Source: Rhodococcus pseudokoreensis
GTDB taxonomy: Bacteria; Actinomycetota; Actinomycetes; Mycobacteriales; Mycobacteriaceae
Assembly (NCBI RefSeq): GCF_017068395.1
Contig: NZ_CP070619.1
Span: 1,984,001-2,048,000, forward strand
Length of the DNA stretch: 64,000 bases
Direction: 5' to 3'
Part shown: one piece after another, positions 28,689-37,719 of the stretch
How the letters are laid out: every line of letters starts with the position of its first letter
How positions within the stretch are numbered: position 1 is the stretch's first letter
Translations under genes and position numbers: made by a program
The notes under the pieces: model-generated
The model's input: the letters and a program-made list of their open reading frames with translations, nothing else
Told to the model about the DNA's origin: nothing
Database searches by the model: none

Positions 28689-29119
28689 TCTCTGCTTCGC
28701 CTCCGGATCAAGCTCTCGGGGTTCGGAACTTGTATGTGGTGTTATTGCCGTGATGATGATTGCAGACCGGACGGTCTCCTGCTCACTCTGTGGCAATCTT
28801 CACCACATCGACGCGAATACCGGCGAGTAGCAACAACTTCTGATCCACTGGCCCCCTCACGGTGAATCGATGAACGAGCCGACCTCGCGCTCCGAACCCA
28901 TGCGGAAAACCGGTCCCATATCCAGTTTTCAGATCATTTCAGTACCACCGTCGCGCGATATCACCGCATACCAATCCAGTTGCCCACGCGGATACGTTGC
29001 TGCCGGACAACTCTCGTTCGTCACACGCACGGCCATGTTCCCTTGTAGCGTCATGCACGAACGTCCCATTTGTGCCTATTCGAGACTTCGCCCGCCACGC
29101 CGCACCGAAAGATTCGCCG
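28689..29119. other. Divergent intergenic region between the two polysaccharide loci
   Basis: About 430 bases separating the sugar-phosphate transferase start from the BcsB-like start. No convincing gene is seen, and the stretch is less GC-rich than its flanks around 28735-28760 and 28920-28960. It must hold promoters for both loci, but I could not find a clear -35/-10 pair. A small inverted repeat, GACCG and CGGTC two bases apart, lies near 28764-28775. Short open frames here have no coding signature. Confidence 0.5.
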
Positions 29120-31114
29120 ATGCCCGTTGCAGTACCTGTCCGCTCACACACTTCCCGACTGCTCGCCGTGTTCGCCGCGTGTGGGCTGACGTTGTTGTCG
29201 CTGCCGGTGGCGCATGCGCAGGATCCAGTTTCCGCGGAGATCGAACCGCAGCCCAGTGGGGCTGTGTCGCTGGATTCGCGGACGCTCGGGTTCGGTGAGG
29301 CGGTGCCGTTCCGCGGCAATCACGACGAGGTGACCATCACGGTGCCGGTCCCGCAGGGACTGACGCCGACGTCGCTCGACGGGGTGGTAGATCTTCCGGG
29401 CAATGTGGGGCGGGCGTGGATCGATGTCGAGTCCGCGGGTCGTTCGCTCGGCCGGGTGGATCTGCCGGGGGCACCTGCCCAGAGTGCGCCGGTGTCGATT
29501 CCCCTCGCGGGCGCGGAGTTGACCGATCAGGCGGTCGCGGTGACCCTCCGTACGACGCTGGTGCCGCTGGACGGCGTCTGCCCGCAGGACTGGACGGGAC
29601 GCAGCCTGACGTTCCGCGACGTCCGCGCCGCGTACAGCGGGACGCCCGCGAACCCGACGGTCGTCGCGGACTTCCTGCCGCCGGTCCTCCAGCAGTTGCA
29701 CCTCTACGTTCCCGGCGATCCCAGTTCGGCGGAGAGTGCGGCGGCCGTCGACCTCGGCGCGGCCGTCGTCGCCTATTACGGCGCGCAACCGGTGCGGGTC
29801 GACGTGCGGCGTCTTCCCGACGGACAGTTGACGCCGACGGCCGCCGACAGCCCGTTCGAGCGTTCCGTGGTGATCCGCGAGAGCGGCACCGCCGGGACCG
29901 AGTTGATCCCGGCCCCCACAGGTCCCCCGGCTCTGCGGCTTACCGGCGACGAGCGCACCCTGCTGAACCAGAGCCGGCTGATCACCAGCCAGGTGGCGAG
30001 CATCGCGGTGGAGGCCCGCGCGACGGCCGGCTCGATGGACAACCCGCCGATCCTCGCCCCCACGTCGACCACGCTGCGCGGGCTCGGCCAGACCAACCTC
30101 AGCTCCACCGCGCACGGCCGCGTCGACGTCGCGCTCGGACTCGACCAGACCCGGCTCGGCCGGGCCTCGGACACCGTGCGAGTCAACCTGCAGGGCACGT
30201 ACACGCCGCTGCCGAGCAATCAGAACGGCCTGATCTCCGTCTCCGCCGGCGACCGGCAGGTGGCCAGCTGGGCAGCCGAACCCAGTGGTGCGATCGACCG
30301 GTGGATCGACGTGCCGAACGACGCGCTGCGCCGGGTCACCACCCTCACCGTCGCCCTGCAGACCACGGGCGCGACCAACCAGTGCGGACTCGAACAACCC
30401 GTCACCCTGTCGATCGACCCCGACAGCGAGGTCACCAGCGAACCGTCGGGCACCCCGCATCCGGGTGGCTTCGAGTCGCTGCCGCAGTCGTTGCTGCCGA
30501 GCGTCGACGTCGCAGGAACCGTCGGCGGATTCGACGACACCGCACGCGCCGTGGCCGTGGTGACGGGACTGCAGTCGCTGACCACCGTCGAACTCGACCC
30601 GCATTGGGTCTCGATCGACGAGGCCGTCGGTTCGGAGTCGCCCGCCATCCTCATCGCGGCCGACGGGAATCTGCCGGACGGCGTCCCGCTGCCCCTGTCG
30701 AGCACCGAGGACTCCACGTTCGAACTGACCGATCCGGGGACCGACGGCTCCACCACCGTCACGTTCGGCGCACCGATCGACTTCGCGTCACTGCAGACCG
30801 CGTTCGACGGCACCCGGCAGGTGGTGGTCGCCGGATCCACCGGTGTGCCCGGCGAACTCGACCGGACGCTCGAATGGCTGCGCGCGACACCGGATCGCTG
30901 GGCGAGTCTGAACGGTGACATCCTCTTCACCGCCGCGAACCGCGACCCCGTCGAACTGTCGATACCGGACACCGCGGGGAGTGCGGGCTCGTCCGGCGTC
31001 TCCACGACGGTCGGGTGGGTGCTCGGTATCGCCGGCATCCTGCTGCTGGTGGGCATCGTGATCGCGGCGGCGGTCGTGATGCGTCATCGCCGGACCCGTC
31101 CGCTGCCACGCTGA
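29120..31114 (+). CDS. BcsB-like secreted, membrane-anchored cellulose-synthase partner
   Basis: 664 residues. A signal peptide (RLLAVFAACGLTLLSLPVAHAQ, cut after AHA) is followed by a long extracytoplasmic part of beta-rich repeats with paired jelly-roll and flavodoxin-like segments. Motifs include VPVPQGLTPTSLDGVVDLPG, VDLGAAVVAYYGAQPVRVDV and ILIAADGNLPDG. One C-terminal helix (about 630-655, VGWVLGIAGILLLVGIVIAAAVV) ends in basic residues. This layout matches BcsB/YhjN proteins, which guide the nascent glucan beside the synthase. ATG 29120 is chosen because it gives a proper signal peptide; the frame is open further upstream. It heads an operon with the GT2 synthase three genes on. Sequence similarity to BcsB is distant. 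Confidence 0.72.
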   Translation: MPVAVPVRSHTSRLLAVFAACGLTLLSLPVAHAQDPVSAEIEPQPSGAVSLDSRTLGFGEAVPFRGNHDEVTITVPVPQGLTPTSLDGVVDLPGNVGRAWIDVESAGRSLGRVDLPGAPAQSAPVSIPLAGAELTDQAVAVTLRTTLVPLDGVCPQDWTGRSLTFRDVRAAYSGTPANPTVVADFLPPVLQQLHLYVPGDPSSAESAAAVDLGAAVVAYYGAQPVRVDVRRLPDGQLTPTAADSPFERSVVIRESGTAGTELIPAPTGPPALRLTGDERTLLNQSRLITSQVASIAVEARATAGSMDNPPILAPTSTTLRGLGQTNLSSTAHGRVDVALGLDQTRLGRASDTVRVNLQGTYTPLPSNQNGLISVSAGDRQVASWAAEPSGAIDRWIDVPNDALRRVTTLTVALQTTGATNQCGLEQPVTLSIDPDSEVTSEPSGTPHPGGFESLPQSLLPSVDVAGTVGGFDDTARAVAVVTGLQSLTTVELDPHWVSIDEAVGSESPAILIAADGNLPDGVPLPLSSTEDSTFELTDPGTDGSTTVTFGAPIDFASLQTAFDGTRQVVVAGSTGVPGELDRTLEWLRATPDRWASLNGDILFTAANRDPVELSIPDTAGSAGSSGVSTTVGWVLGIAGILLLVGIVIAAAVVMRHRRTRPLPR

Positions 31115-31123
31115 GCGGCTCTC

Positions 31124-32584
31124 ATGATCATCGGCAACGTCGCCATCGACGCCGCGATCCGGCTCACCGCCCGGTGGATCCTCATCGTGGCGGCCACGGT
31201 CTTCGCGTTCTGGAAGACGTGGCAGGACGTGTGGCGCAGTACCACCGAGGGCACCGCCATCGGTTACGTCTTCGTCGTCCCGGCACTGTGCATCTGCGCG
31301 GCGATCGGCATCTCGTTGCGGCGGGAGGGCGAACTCCCCATCCACGACCGCCAGACGGACAAGATCGTGGGCGGCATCGGCCTGCTGGTCACCCTGGCGG
31401 TCCAGGTGCTGCTCCTGCCGCGGTTCGCAGAGGACTACCAGTTGATGCACATCGACGTCGTCGCGGCGTGGGTGTTCGTGTTCAGTTCCGCGGTCCTCGT
31501 CTTCGGGCTCCGCCCGGTGTGCCGGTTCTGGCCGGTGTGGGTGCTCGCGCTTGGGCTCGGTCCGCTGACGTACCGTTCGCTGGCGATTCTGCTCGGCGGC
31601 CAGCGTTTCCACTACGGCCTGATCATGGTCGTCCTCGCTTCCGGCGCCACCGCCATCGCCGTGAGCCGGAGCAACCGCCGCGCCGCCGTCGGTTTCGCCT
31701 GCTCGGTGGCACTGGGCAGCGTCGCGTTGTACGTGACGATCAGGATGTTCCCGACGGCGCCCACGTTCGCCACCCAGCTCGGTCCGGCCCTGGCGACCTC
31801 GATCATCGTCGGAGCCTGCTTCTACGTGCACAAGCGGCGCGGCGGCAGCCTGGCGCCGTTCGATCGTCCCGTGCGCCGCCCCACCACCATCAACAGCGGA
31901 TTCACGTTCGTCGCGGTGTTCGTGGTGGCCGCGGCGCTGTTCGTGACACCGCTGCCCGACCAGAACCTGACCCCCGTTTCACCCGGACCCTCCCCCGCCG
32001 CTCATGCGGGGATCGTCGTGCCGGGCGGCTGGCAGGAACTGGACTTCACCGAATACAGCTGGCCTCGCAAGTACTTCGGTTCCACGTCGCGGCTCACCCG
32101 GCAGACCATCCGCACTACCGAACCCAACCCGGCGTGGGACGTGCAGAACCGCCCCCGCACCGTGCAGGTGGACACGTTGTCGGTGCGCAGGCCCACGACG
32201 CTCGAGGTCTACCCCAGTCACACCCAGTACCGACTGCAGAACGCCCGCGTCAGCTCGAAGATCTTCGTCGACGTCGGCCGCGGGGTCACCGCGGAGATGT
32301 ACACCGTCGTCGACGACGATCTTCTCCTCACCTGGAGCAACCTCAACTTCGTGTGGGTGCGGGGCCCGGGACTCACGCAGCGGGTCAGCCTCATCACCGT
32401 CGACAATCACGACCCCGACGCGCTGTTCCCCGAGCCGGCGCCGTCGATGGCATCCAACGGCGCCAACTCGCTGGCCGTCCTGCTGCGGGGCAAGACCGCG
32501 GTCTCCGACACGGAACCGGAGTACAAGGACCGGGACATGCTCGAAACCCTGGCACGCGAGATCGTGGAGGCGCAGCAGTGGTGA
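31124..32584 (+). CDS. Unidentified polytopic membrane protein with an extracytoplasmic tail
   Basis: 486 residues. The first 300 hold about eight to nine hydrophobic segments (for example IVAATVFAFWKTW, YVFVVPALCICAAIGISL, VALYVTIRMF). The last 180 are soluble and begin GGWQELDFTEYSWPRKYFGS, probably outside the cell after a final helix. The arrangement of many helices followed by such a tail recalls exosortase/EpsI-like export proteins, but the exosortase Cys-Arg-His residues are not recognisable, so I do not assign it. It lies 9 bases after the BcsB-like gene, and its stop overlaps the GT2 start by 4 bases, which ties it to polymer synthesis or export. Confidence 0.75.
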   Translation: MIIGNVAIDAAIRLTARWILIVAATVFAFWKTWQDVWRSTTEGTAIGYVFVVPALCICAAIGISLRREGELPIHDRQTDKIVGGIGLLVTLAVQVLLLPRFAEDYQLMHIDVVAAWVFVFSSAVLVFGLRPVCRFWPVWVLALGLGPLTYRSLAILLGGQRFHYGLIMVVLASGATAIAVSRSNRRAAVGFACSVALGSVALYVTIRMFPTAPTFATQLGPALATSIIVGACFYVHKRRGGSLAPFDRPVRRPTTINSGFTFVAVFVVAAALFVTPLPDQNLTPVSPGPSPAAHAGIVVPGGWQELDFTEYSWPRKYFGSTSRLTRQTIRTTEPNPAWDVQNRPRTVQVDTLSVRRPTTLEVYPSHTQYRLQNARVSSKIFVDVGRGVTAEMYTVVDDDLLLTWSNLNFVWVRGPGLTQRVSLITVDNHDPDALFPEPAPSMASNGANSLAVLLRGKTAVSDTEPEYKDRDMLETLAREIVEAQQW

Positions 32585-34080
32585 CCCGCGAAGACGACAC
32601 GTACGACACCGAGTTCAAGGCCGCCGCCCTCCACGACGCCGTCAACGGTCTCCGCGAGAAGCATCCGATGTCGTCCGCCTCGGTCGCGTTCTACCCGTGG
32701 CAGCGCAACCTGCTGCTCGCCCTTCTGGCCGTGGGGATCGTGTGTGCGTACTTCTTCCCGATCCCGACGCTGGTGGCGGTCACCCTCTTCTGCACCATCG
32801 CGTACGTCTGGACGCTGGCCGACCGGCTGATCCTGTTCTTCCGCGGCCTCGACGGCAGCACCATCGTGAGCATCTCGGACGAGGACGCCCTCGCACTGAC
32901 CGACGACAGCTTGCCGCCGTACACGATCCTGGTTCCCGCCTACAACGAACCGGAAGTGGTGGCCGATCTCATCGCGGCGATGCGGGCGCTGAGCTACCCG
33001 GAGGAGAAGCTGCAGGTGCTGCTACTCCTCGAGGAGGACGACGACGTCACCATCGACGCCGCGAACGCCGCCGGAGTCGGCGACGTGGTCACCATCCTCC
33101 TCGTTCCGCCCGCCGATCCGCGGACCAAGCCGAAGGCCTGCAACTACGGACTGCACTTCTCCACCGGCGAGATCGTCACCATCTACGACGCCGAGGACCA
33201 CCCGGACCCGCTGCAACTGCGGCGGGTCGTCGCGGCATTCGACCGGCTCCCCGACAACACCGCGTGCGTGCAGGCGAAGTTGGCGTTCCACAACGGGACC
33301 CAGAATCTGCTCACCGCGTGGTTCACCGCCGACTACGCGCTGTGGTTCGGATTCATCCTGCCCGGACTGATGCGCAGCGATTCACCCATCCCGCTCGGCG
33401 GCACGTCGAATCACCTGCGGCGCAGCGTGCTCGACGAGATCGGATCCTGGGATCCGTTCAACGTCACCGAGGACGCCGACCTGGGGGTGCGCATCGCCGA
33501 ATCGGGATACCGCACCGCGGTCCTCGACTCCACGACGCTGGAGGAAGCGAACAGCGACGCCATCAACTGGATCCGGCAGCGGTCCCGCTGGTACAAGGGG
33601 TACCTGCAGACGTGGCTGGTGCACATGCGCAGGCCCGTGGGTCTGTGGCGGGGCCTCGGCGCCGTCGGGTTCTTCCGGTTCACGGCCCTCATGGCGGGGA
33701 CGCCGCTGATCGCGTGCCTCAACATGGTGTTCTGGCTGATCAGCCTGGCCTGGATCCTGGGCCAGCCGCAGGTGATCCAGGAGGAGTTTCCCGCGTACGT
33801 GTACTTCCCGGCGCTCATCTCACTGCTGTTCGGCAACGTCGCCGTGCTCTACATGAATCTGATCGCGTGCCGGGAGACCCGGAACTCGGCGCTGCTGATC
33901 GCGGGACTGACGACCCCGCTGTACTGGGTGATGATGAGCATCGCGGCGATCAAGGGCACGTACCAGCTGATCCGCAACCCGTCGTACTGGGAGAAGACGT
34001 TCCACGGCCTGAGCGGAGCGAGCACCCCGACCGCGACCGAAACGGATGCAGCGTCATCGAATTCGGGGGCGGCGCCGTGA
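32581..34080 (+). CDS. CesA/hyaluronan-synthase-like GT2 without a PilZ domain
   Basis: 499 residues. Two N-terminal helices (about 38-80) precede the GT-A domain with TILVPAYNEPEVVADLI. The substrate Asp motif is IYDAEDHPDP, the base is in FNVTEDADLGVR, and the product-site motif is QRSRWYKGYLQTW. All four processive-synthase signatures are therefore present. Four to five C-terminal helices follow. It should polymerise a beta-linked glycan while extruding it. Bacterial cellulose synthase BcsA has a c-di-GMP-binding PilZ domain after the last helix; here the protein ends about 60 residues after the final helix without an RxxxR or DxSxxG motif. The start GTG 32581 overlaps the previous stop by 4 bases. 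Confidence 0.88.
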   Translation: MTREDDTYDTEFKAAALHDAVNGLREKHPMSSASVAFYPWQRNLLLALLAVGIVCAYFFPIPTLVAVTLFCTIAYVWTLADRLILFFRGLDGSTIVSISDEDALALTDDSLPPYTILVPAYNEPEVVADLIAAMRALSYPEEKLQVLLLLEEDDDVTIDAANAAGVGDVVTILLVPPADPRTKPKACNYGLHFSTGEIVTIYDAEDHPDPLQLRRVVAAFDRLPDNTACVQAKLAFHNGTQNLLTAWFTADYALWFGFILPGLMRSDSPIPLGGTSNHLRRSVLDEIGSWDPFNVTEDADLGVRIAESGYRTAVLDSTTLEEANSDAINWIRQRSRWYKGYLQTWLVHMRRPVGLWRGLGAVGFFRFTALMAGTPLIACLNMVFWLISLAWILGQPQVIQEEFPAYVYFPALISLLFGNVAVLYMNLIACRETRNSALLIAGLTTPLYWVMMSIAAIKGTYQLIRNPSYWEKTFHGLSGASTPTATETDAASSNSGAAP

Positions 34081-35714
34081 GGCCGGCACGCTGGCTGTTC
34101 TGGGGCTGCACCGCACTGTACGCGGTGATCGGCCTGTATCTGACTGTCGGGCACGGATTTCTGATGGGCGACGCGCTCAGTCGCATTTCCGCCGCACGTA
34201 GCGTCCTGTTCAGCCGCGACCCGCACCTCGCCGCGATCGGTTTCGTGTTCACGCCCCTGACGGCGGTGGTGCAGTTGCCGACGGTGCTGCTCAGCCACTG
34301 GTGGCCCGGCCTCACCGCGTGGGGTGTGACGGGGGTGGTGATGTCCGCGCCGTTCATGGCGGGCGCGGTGGTGCAGATCTACAAGATCGGCGCCGATCGC
34401 GGCTGCCCGCCGTGGCTGATCTGGGCGGTCACCGCGCTGTTCGCGCTCAACCCGATGATCGTGTTCTACGGCGGCAACGGCATGAGCGAGGCGCCGTTCC
34501 TGCTGCTGATGTGCTGGGCCACCCGCCGGCTGATCCGGTGGTGCACCACCGACGACATCCACGACCTCGTCGCCGTCGCGGTCGCCCTCGGACTCGCGTA
34601 CCTGACCCGGTACGACGCGCTGGCCGCCGGGCTGGCCGTGACCGTGTTCGTCTTCGCGACGACCCTGCTGCGGCAGGGCTGGAAGAACAAGCGGGAACTG
34701 CTGTTTCCCGCTTCGCTCGACGCCGTGCTGGTGGCGCTGCCCACCGGGGTGGCGTTCCTGGCGTGGGCGGCCACCAGCTGGCTCATCACGGGTGAGGCCC
34801 TGCAGCAGTTCTCGTCCACCTACGGAAACGCCAACATCCTCGCGCAGAGCGGCGGCGGGTCCACCGACGCCGGATACGCCCTGATCTTCTCCGTCGCGGA
34901 GACCGTCGTGCTCGGGCCCGTGCTCCCGCTGCTGGTCCCGATCGTCGCGGTGCTGGCCTGGCGTCGCCGCGACCTCGAGGTGGTGGCAGCCGTGGTCGTC
35001 CTGGCCTCGGTGATCGCGTTCGCCACGCTCAGCTACATGCGTGGACTGACGTTCCCGTTCCTGCGGTTCTACATCTGCGCGCTTCCGCTGATGGCGGTGC
35101 TCGCGTTCCAGCTCGTCCCGCCGGGTGGTGCGCTGGTGGAGCGCCGGCACGGCCCGCACGGGTTCACCCGCCGTCTCGTCGTCGGCTCCCGATCCGTTCC
35201 GGCGGCCCTCGCGGTGGCCCTGGTCGTCTTCACGCCCGTCGCCACCGGTGCGCTGATGGTGTCCCCGACCCTGTCGGATCAGCAGTACGCGCTGGAATCG
35301 GTGGTGTTCCCCGCGCCGCACGACACCTCCGACAAGCGGCGCACCGAGCGCCGGATCATCGCCTCGTTCAGCACCGAACGGGAACTGGCCCGCCACATCG
35401 ACGGGATGAGACTGCCCGAGGGATCGGTGCTCATGGACACCGTCTACGGGTTCGCCGTGTACACCGCGACCGACAACCCGCGCACGTTCGTCATCCCCTC
35501 CGACCAGGACTTCACGTCGATCGTCAACCGGCCCGCCGAGCACGGCATCCAGTACGTCCTCGCCGTCCCCAACACCGGTCGTGGCGAGTCCGACGCCGTC
35601 AACCGGCGGTACCCGACGCTGTACGAGACCGGCGCGGACATCGCGACACTGCAACTCGAGATACCGAACGACGGCCAGGACCAACCCACCTGGCGGCTGT
35701 ACCGGGTGCTGTGA
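34077..35714 (+). CDS. GT-C-like polytopic membrane protein
   Basis: 545 residues with about ten to eleven hydrophobic segments and an extracytoplasmic C-terminal domain (from about 400, ending in QPTWRLYRVL). The first external loop has GHGFLMGDALSRISAARSV, with the Asp position used by GT-C glycosyltransferases (ArnT, PMT) that take polyprenyl-phosphate sugars. FNPMIVFYGGNGMSEAPFL is another family-like segment (the sequence reads ALNPMIVFYGG). It may add side sugars to the polymer made by the neighbouring synthase, or act on a glycolipid. GTG 34077 overlaps the GT2 stop by 4 bases. The fold call is moderate and no specific substrate is visible. Confidence 0.68.
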   Translation: MRPARWLFWGCTALYAVIGLYLTVGHGFLMGDALSRISAARSVLFSRDPHLAAIGFVFTPLTAVVQLPTVLLSHWWPGLTAWGVTGVVMSAPFMAGAVVQIYKIGADRGCPPWLIWAVTALFALNPMIVFYGGNGMSEAPFLLLMCWATRRLIRWCTTDDIHDLVAVAVALGLAYLTRYDALAAGLAVTVFVFATTLLRQGWKNKRELLFPASLDAVLVALPTGVAFLAWAATSWLITGEALQQFSSTYGNANILAQSGGGSTDAGYALIFSVAETVVLGPVLPLLVPIVAVLAWRRRDLEVVAAVVVLASVIAFATLSYMRGLTFPFLRFYICALPLMAVLAFQLVPPGGALVERRHGPHGFTRRLVVGSRSVPAALAVALVVFTPVATGALMVSPTLSDQQYALESVVFPAPHDTSDKRRTERRIIASFSTERELARHIDGMRLPEGSVLMDTVYGFAVYTATDNPRTFVIPSDQDFTSIVNRPAEHGIQYVLAVPNTGRGESDAVNRRYPTLYETGADIATLQLEIPNDGQDQPTWRLYRVL

Positions 35715-35717
35715 CCG

Positions 35718-36803
35718 TCAGCGGGTGCCGTTGCGTTCGCGGAGCACTCCCCGCACCGGGTCGTCCGGACCGATGTCGTACGTGCATTCGCCGTGACGCG
35801 GGTCGGGCACGAACGCCCACAGCAGCGCACCCGCGGTCCCGGCCGCACGCTGGCCGTCTATCTTCACGGCCACTTCCCGGGCCCGCTCGACGACGGAGAC
35901 GCATCCCGCCCCCGAATACTGTCCGATCTCCGCGACGAGGATCGGTTTGCGGAGGTGTTCGGCCTGCTCGATGTGCAGGGCGAGACCGTTGTACTGGTCG
36001 CCGGGCAGGGGAACGCCGTCGGCGCCGTAGTCGTGGTACTGCAGGACGTCGAGTGCGGGCGAAGCTCCCACGAACTCGTAATCCGTTCCCGCCGTGCCGC
36101 ACTGACCGCCACCGATCATCCCGAGTGTGATCGGGTGGCGGTCGTCGAGGCTCCGGACGAGACCACCGGCCTGATCGACGAACGTCCGCAGCGTCTCGCC
36201 GGCGGTGTCCGTGCAGCTGTGGAACGGGGTCAGCGGTTCGGGCTCACCGATCAACTCCCACATCGCCAGCGACGGGGAGCCCTGCCACCGTTTCACCGCC
36301 GTCGCGACCCAGTCCTCGTAGCTGAGCACCGCACCGGGGGGGACGCTGCGCCAACCGCCGTCGTACCATTCGCTCGACTTGAAGATCTCGTTGCCGCACG
36401 ATCCGTCCTGCGCGGCGAGGACCGGGATCACCAGCTGGCGGTGCGCCTCGGCCGCCCGGAAGACGTTGTCGATGCCGGTGAAGTCCAGCGCCCCGGTCGT
36501 CTTGTCGATCGCCAGCCACTGGAACGCGTTGAACCGGGTGAGTGACCCCTCCGGCAGGCCGCCGAAGAAGCCGTCCAGGTCCACCTCCGCACCGCACCCG
36601 CGGTTGACGGACCAGTCGGTGGCCAGCTGATAGGCGTTCAGCCCGGCGGGCCACCACGGCCGGCCGTCGAGCGTCAGCCCGGACGCGGACGCCTGCACCC
36701 GCGGCACCGGCGGCTGCGACTTCGCCGGTTCGGCCGTTCCGCATCCGGCCAGCGCGAACAGCGCGGCCGCAAGCAGCAGCGCCGTCGTGCGACGTCCCGT
36801 CAT
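35718..36803 (-). CDS. GH5-like glycoside hydrolase lipoprotein
   Basis: 361 residues. The N-terminus MTGRRTTALLLAAALFALAGC is a lipoprotein signal with the lipobox LAGC. The mature part is a (beta/alpha)8 hydrolase of the GH5 endoglucanase/mannanase type: RPWWPAGLNAYQLATDW near the start, the acid/base Glu in MWELIGEPEPLTPF and the nucleophile Glu in KPILVAEIGQYSGAG. It would cut beta-glycan at the cell surface. It converges on the synthase operon with only 3 bases between stops, a place comparable to that of BcsZ cellulase beside cellulose synthases. ATG 36803 is chosen for the signal peptide; the open frame extends far upstream. The exact glycan is not known. Confidence 0.8.
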   Translation of the reverse strand: MTGRRTTALLLAAALFALAGCGTAEPAKSQPPVPRVQASASGLTLDGRPWWPAGLNAYQLATDWSVNRGCGAEVDLDGFFGGLPEGSLTRFNAFQWLAIDKTTGALDFTGIDNVFRAAEAHRQLVIPVLAAQDGSCGNEIFKSSEWYDGGWRSVPPGAVLSYEDWVATAVKRWQGSPSLAMWELIGEPEPLTPFHSCTDTAGETLRTFVDQAGGLVRSLDDRHPITLGMIGGGQCGTAGTDYEFVGASPALDVLQYHDYGADGVPLPGDQYNGLALHIEQAEHLRKPILVAEIGQYSGAGCVSVVERAREVAVKIDGQRAAGTAGALLWAFVPDPRHGECTYDIGPDDPVRGVLRERNGTR

Positions 36804-36869
36804 TGCTGCCAGGGTGCCAGGTTCTCGCGTCAACGGCACCCCGAATCCACCGTGTGCGACAGTGGTGCG

Positions 36870-37712
36870 ATGAGCCCTGTGGTGACGATCGACGAGTTGG
36901 CGGCGCTGTTGCGCAGCGACGCTCCCCCGGTTCTCCTGGACGTGCGGTGGGCCCTCGGCGACACCGAGGGCAGGCAGCATTACCTCGACGCGCACATTCC
37001 CGGGGCCGTGTTCGTGGACCTCGACACCGAACTCGCCGCCCCGGGACGCCCGGAACTCGGCCGGCATCCGCTGCCGGAGGTGACGGACCTCCAGGTCGCC
37101 GCGCGCCGGTGGGGCATCCGGGCGGGCAGCACTGTCGTGGTCTACGACGCGACGGGGAACCTCGCCGCCGCGCGGGCATGGTGGCTGCTGCGCTGGGCCG
37201 GCGTCGCCGACGTGAGCATGCTCGACGGCGGCCTCGGCGCGTGGACGTCGGCGGGCCGGCCCGTCCGATCCGGCGACGAGCAGGCGCGAGTCCCCGGTGA
37301 CGTCGTGCTCACCGCGGGCCACCTGCCGACGCTGACCGCGGACGAGGCCGCCGAATTCGCCGACCGCGGACACCTTCTCGATGCCCGTGCCGCCGAACGG
37401 TATTCGGGAGCGACCGAACCGGTCGACCCCCGCGCCGGCCACATTCCCGGCGCCCACAGCGCCCCGACGTCCGAGAACCTCGGGCCCGACGGGCGGTTCG
37501 TGCCCGCCGAGGCGCTGCGCGCACGGTTCGCCGCGGTCGGCGCCGAGTCCGGACGTCCGGTAGGCGTCTACTGCGGATCGGGTGTGACGGCGGCCCACCA
37601 GGTTGCGGCGCTCGCGCTCGCGGGCATCGACGCCGCCCTGTACCCGGGGTCGTGGTCGCAGTGGTCGTCGGATCCCGCACGTCCGGTCGCCACCGGCCCC
37701 GACCCGCGGTAG
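36870..37712 (+). CDS. sseA: 3-Mercaptopyruvate/thiosulfate sulfurtransferase
   Basis: 280 residues of two rhodanese domains. The N-terminal one (about 1-130; LLDVRWALGD, VVYDATGNLAAARAWWLLRW) lacks a catalytic Cys. The C-terminal one (about 150-270) has LLDARAAERYSG and the active loop VYCGSGVTAAHQ. CGSGVT is the loop of mercaptopyruvate sulfurtransferases, whereas thiosulfate enzymes have CRKGVT. It transfers sulfane sulfur to thiols or cyanide in the cytoplasm. ATG 36870 is preferred over an in-frame ATG six codons earlier. It is transcribed divergently from the GH5 gene, 66 bases away, and looks monocistronic. Confidence 0.88.
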   Translation: MSPVVTIDELAALLRSDAPPVLLDVRWALGDTEGRQHYLDAHIPGAVFVDLDTELAAPGRPELGRHPLPEVTDLQVAARRWGIRAGSTVVVYDATGNLAAARAWWLLRWAGVADVSMLDGGLGAWTSAGRPVRSGDEQARVPGDVVLTAGHLPTLTADEAAEFADRGHLLDARAAERYSGATEPVDPRAGHIPGAHSAPTSENLGPDGRFVPAEALRARFAAVGAESGRPVGVYCGSGVTAAHQVAALALAGIDAALYPGSWSQWSSDPARPVATGPDPR

Positions 37713-37719
37713 CGGCGGG

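Noticed and set aside
31124..32584. Exosortase
   Set aside because: The helix-plus-tail layout is similar, but the Cys-Arg-His active site of exosortases is not recognisable.
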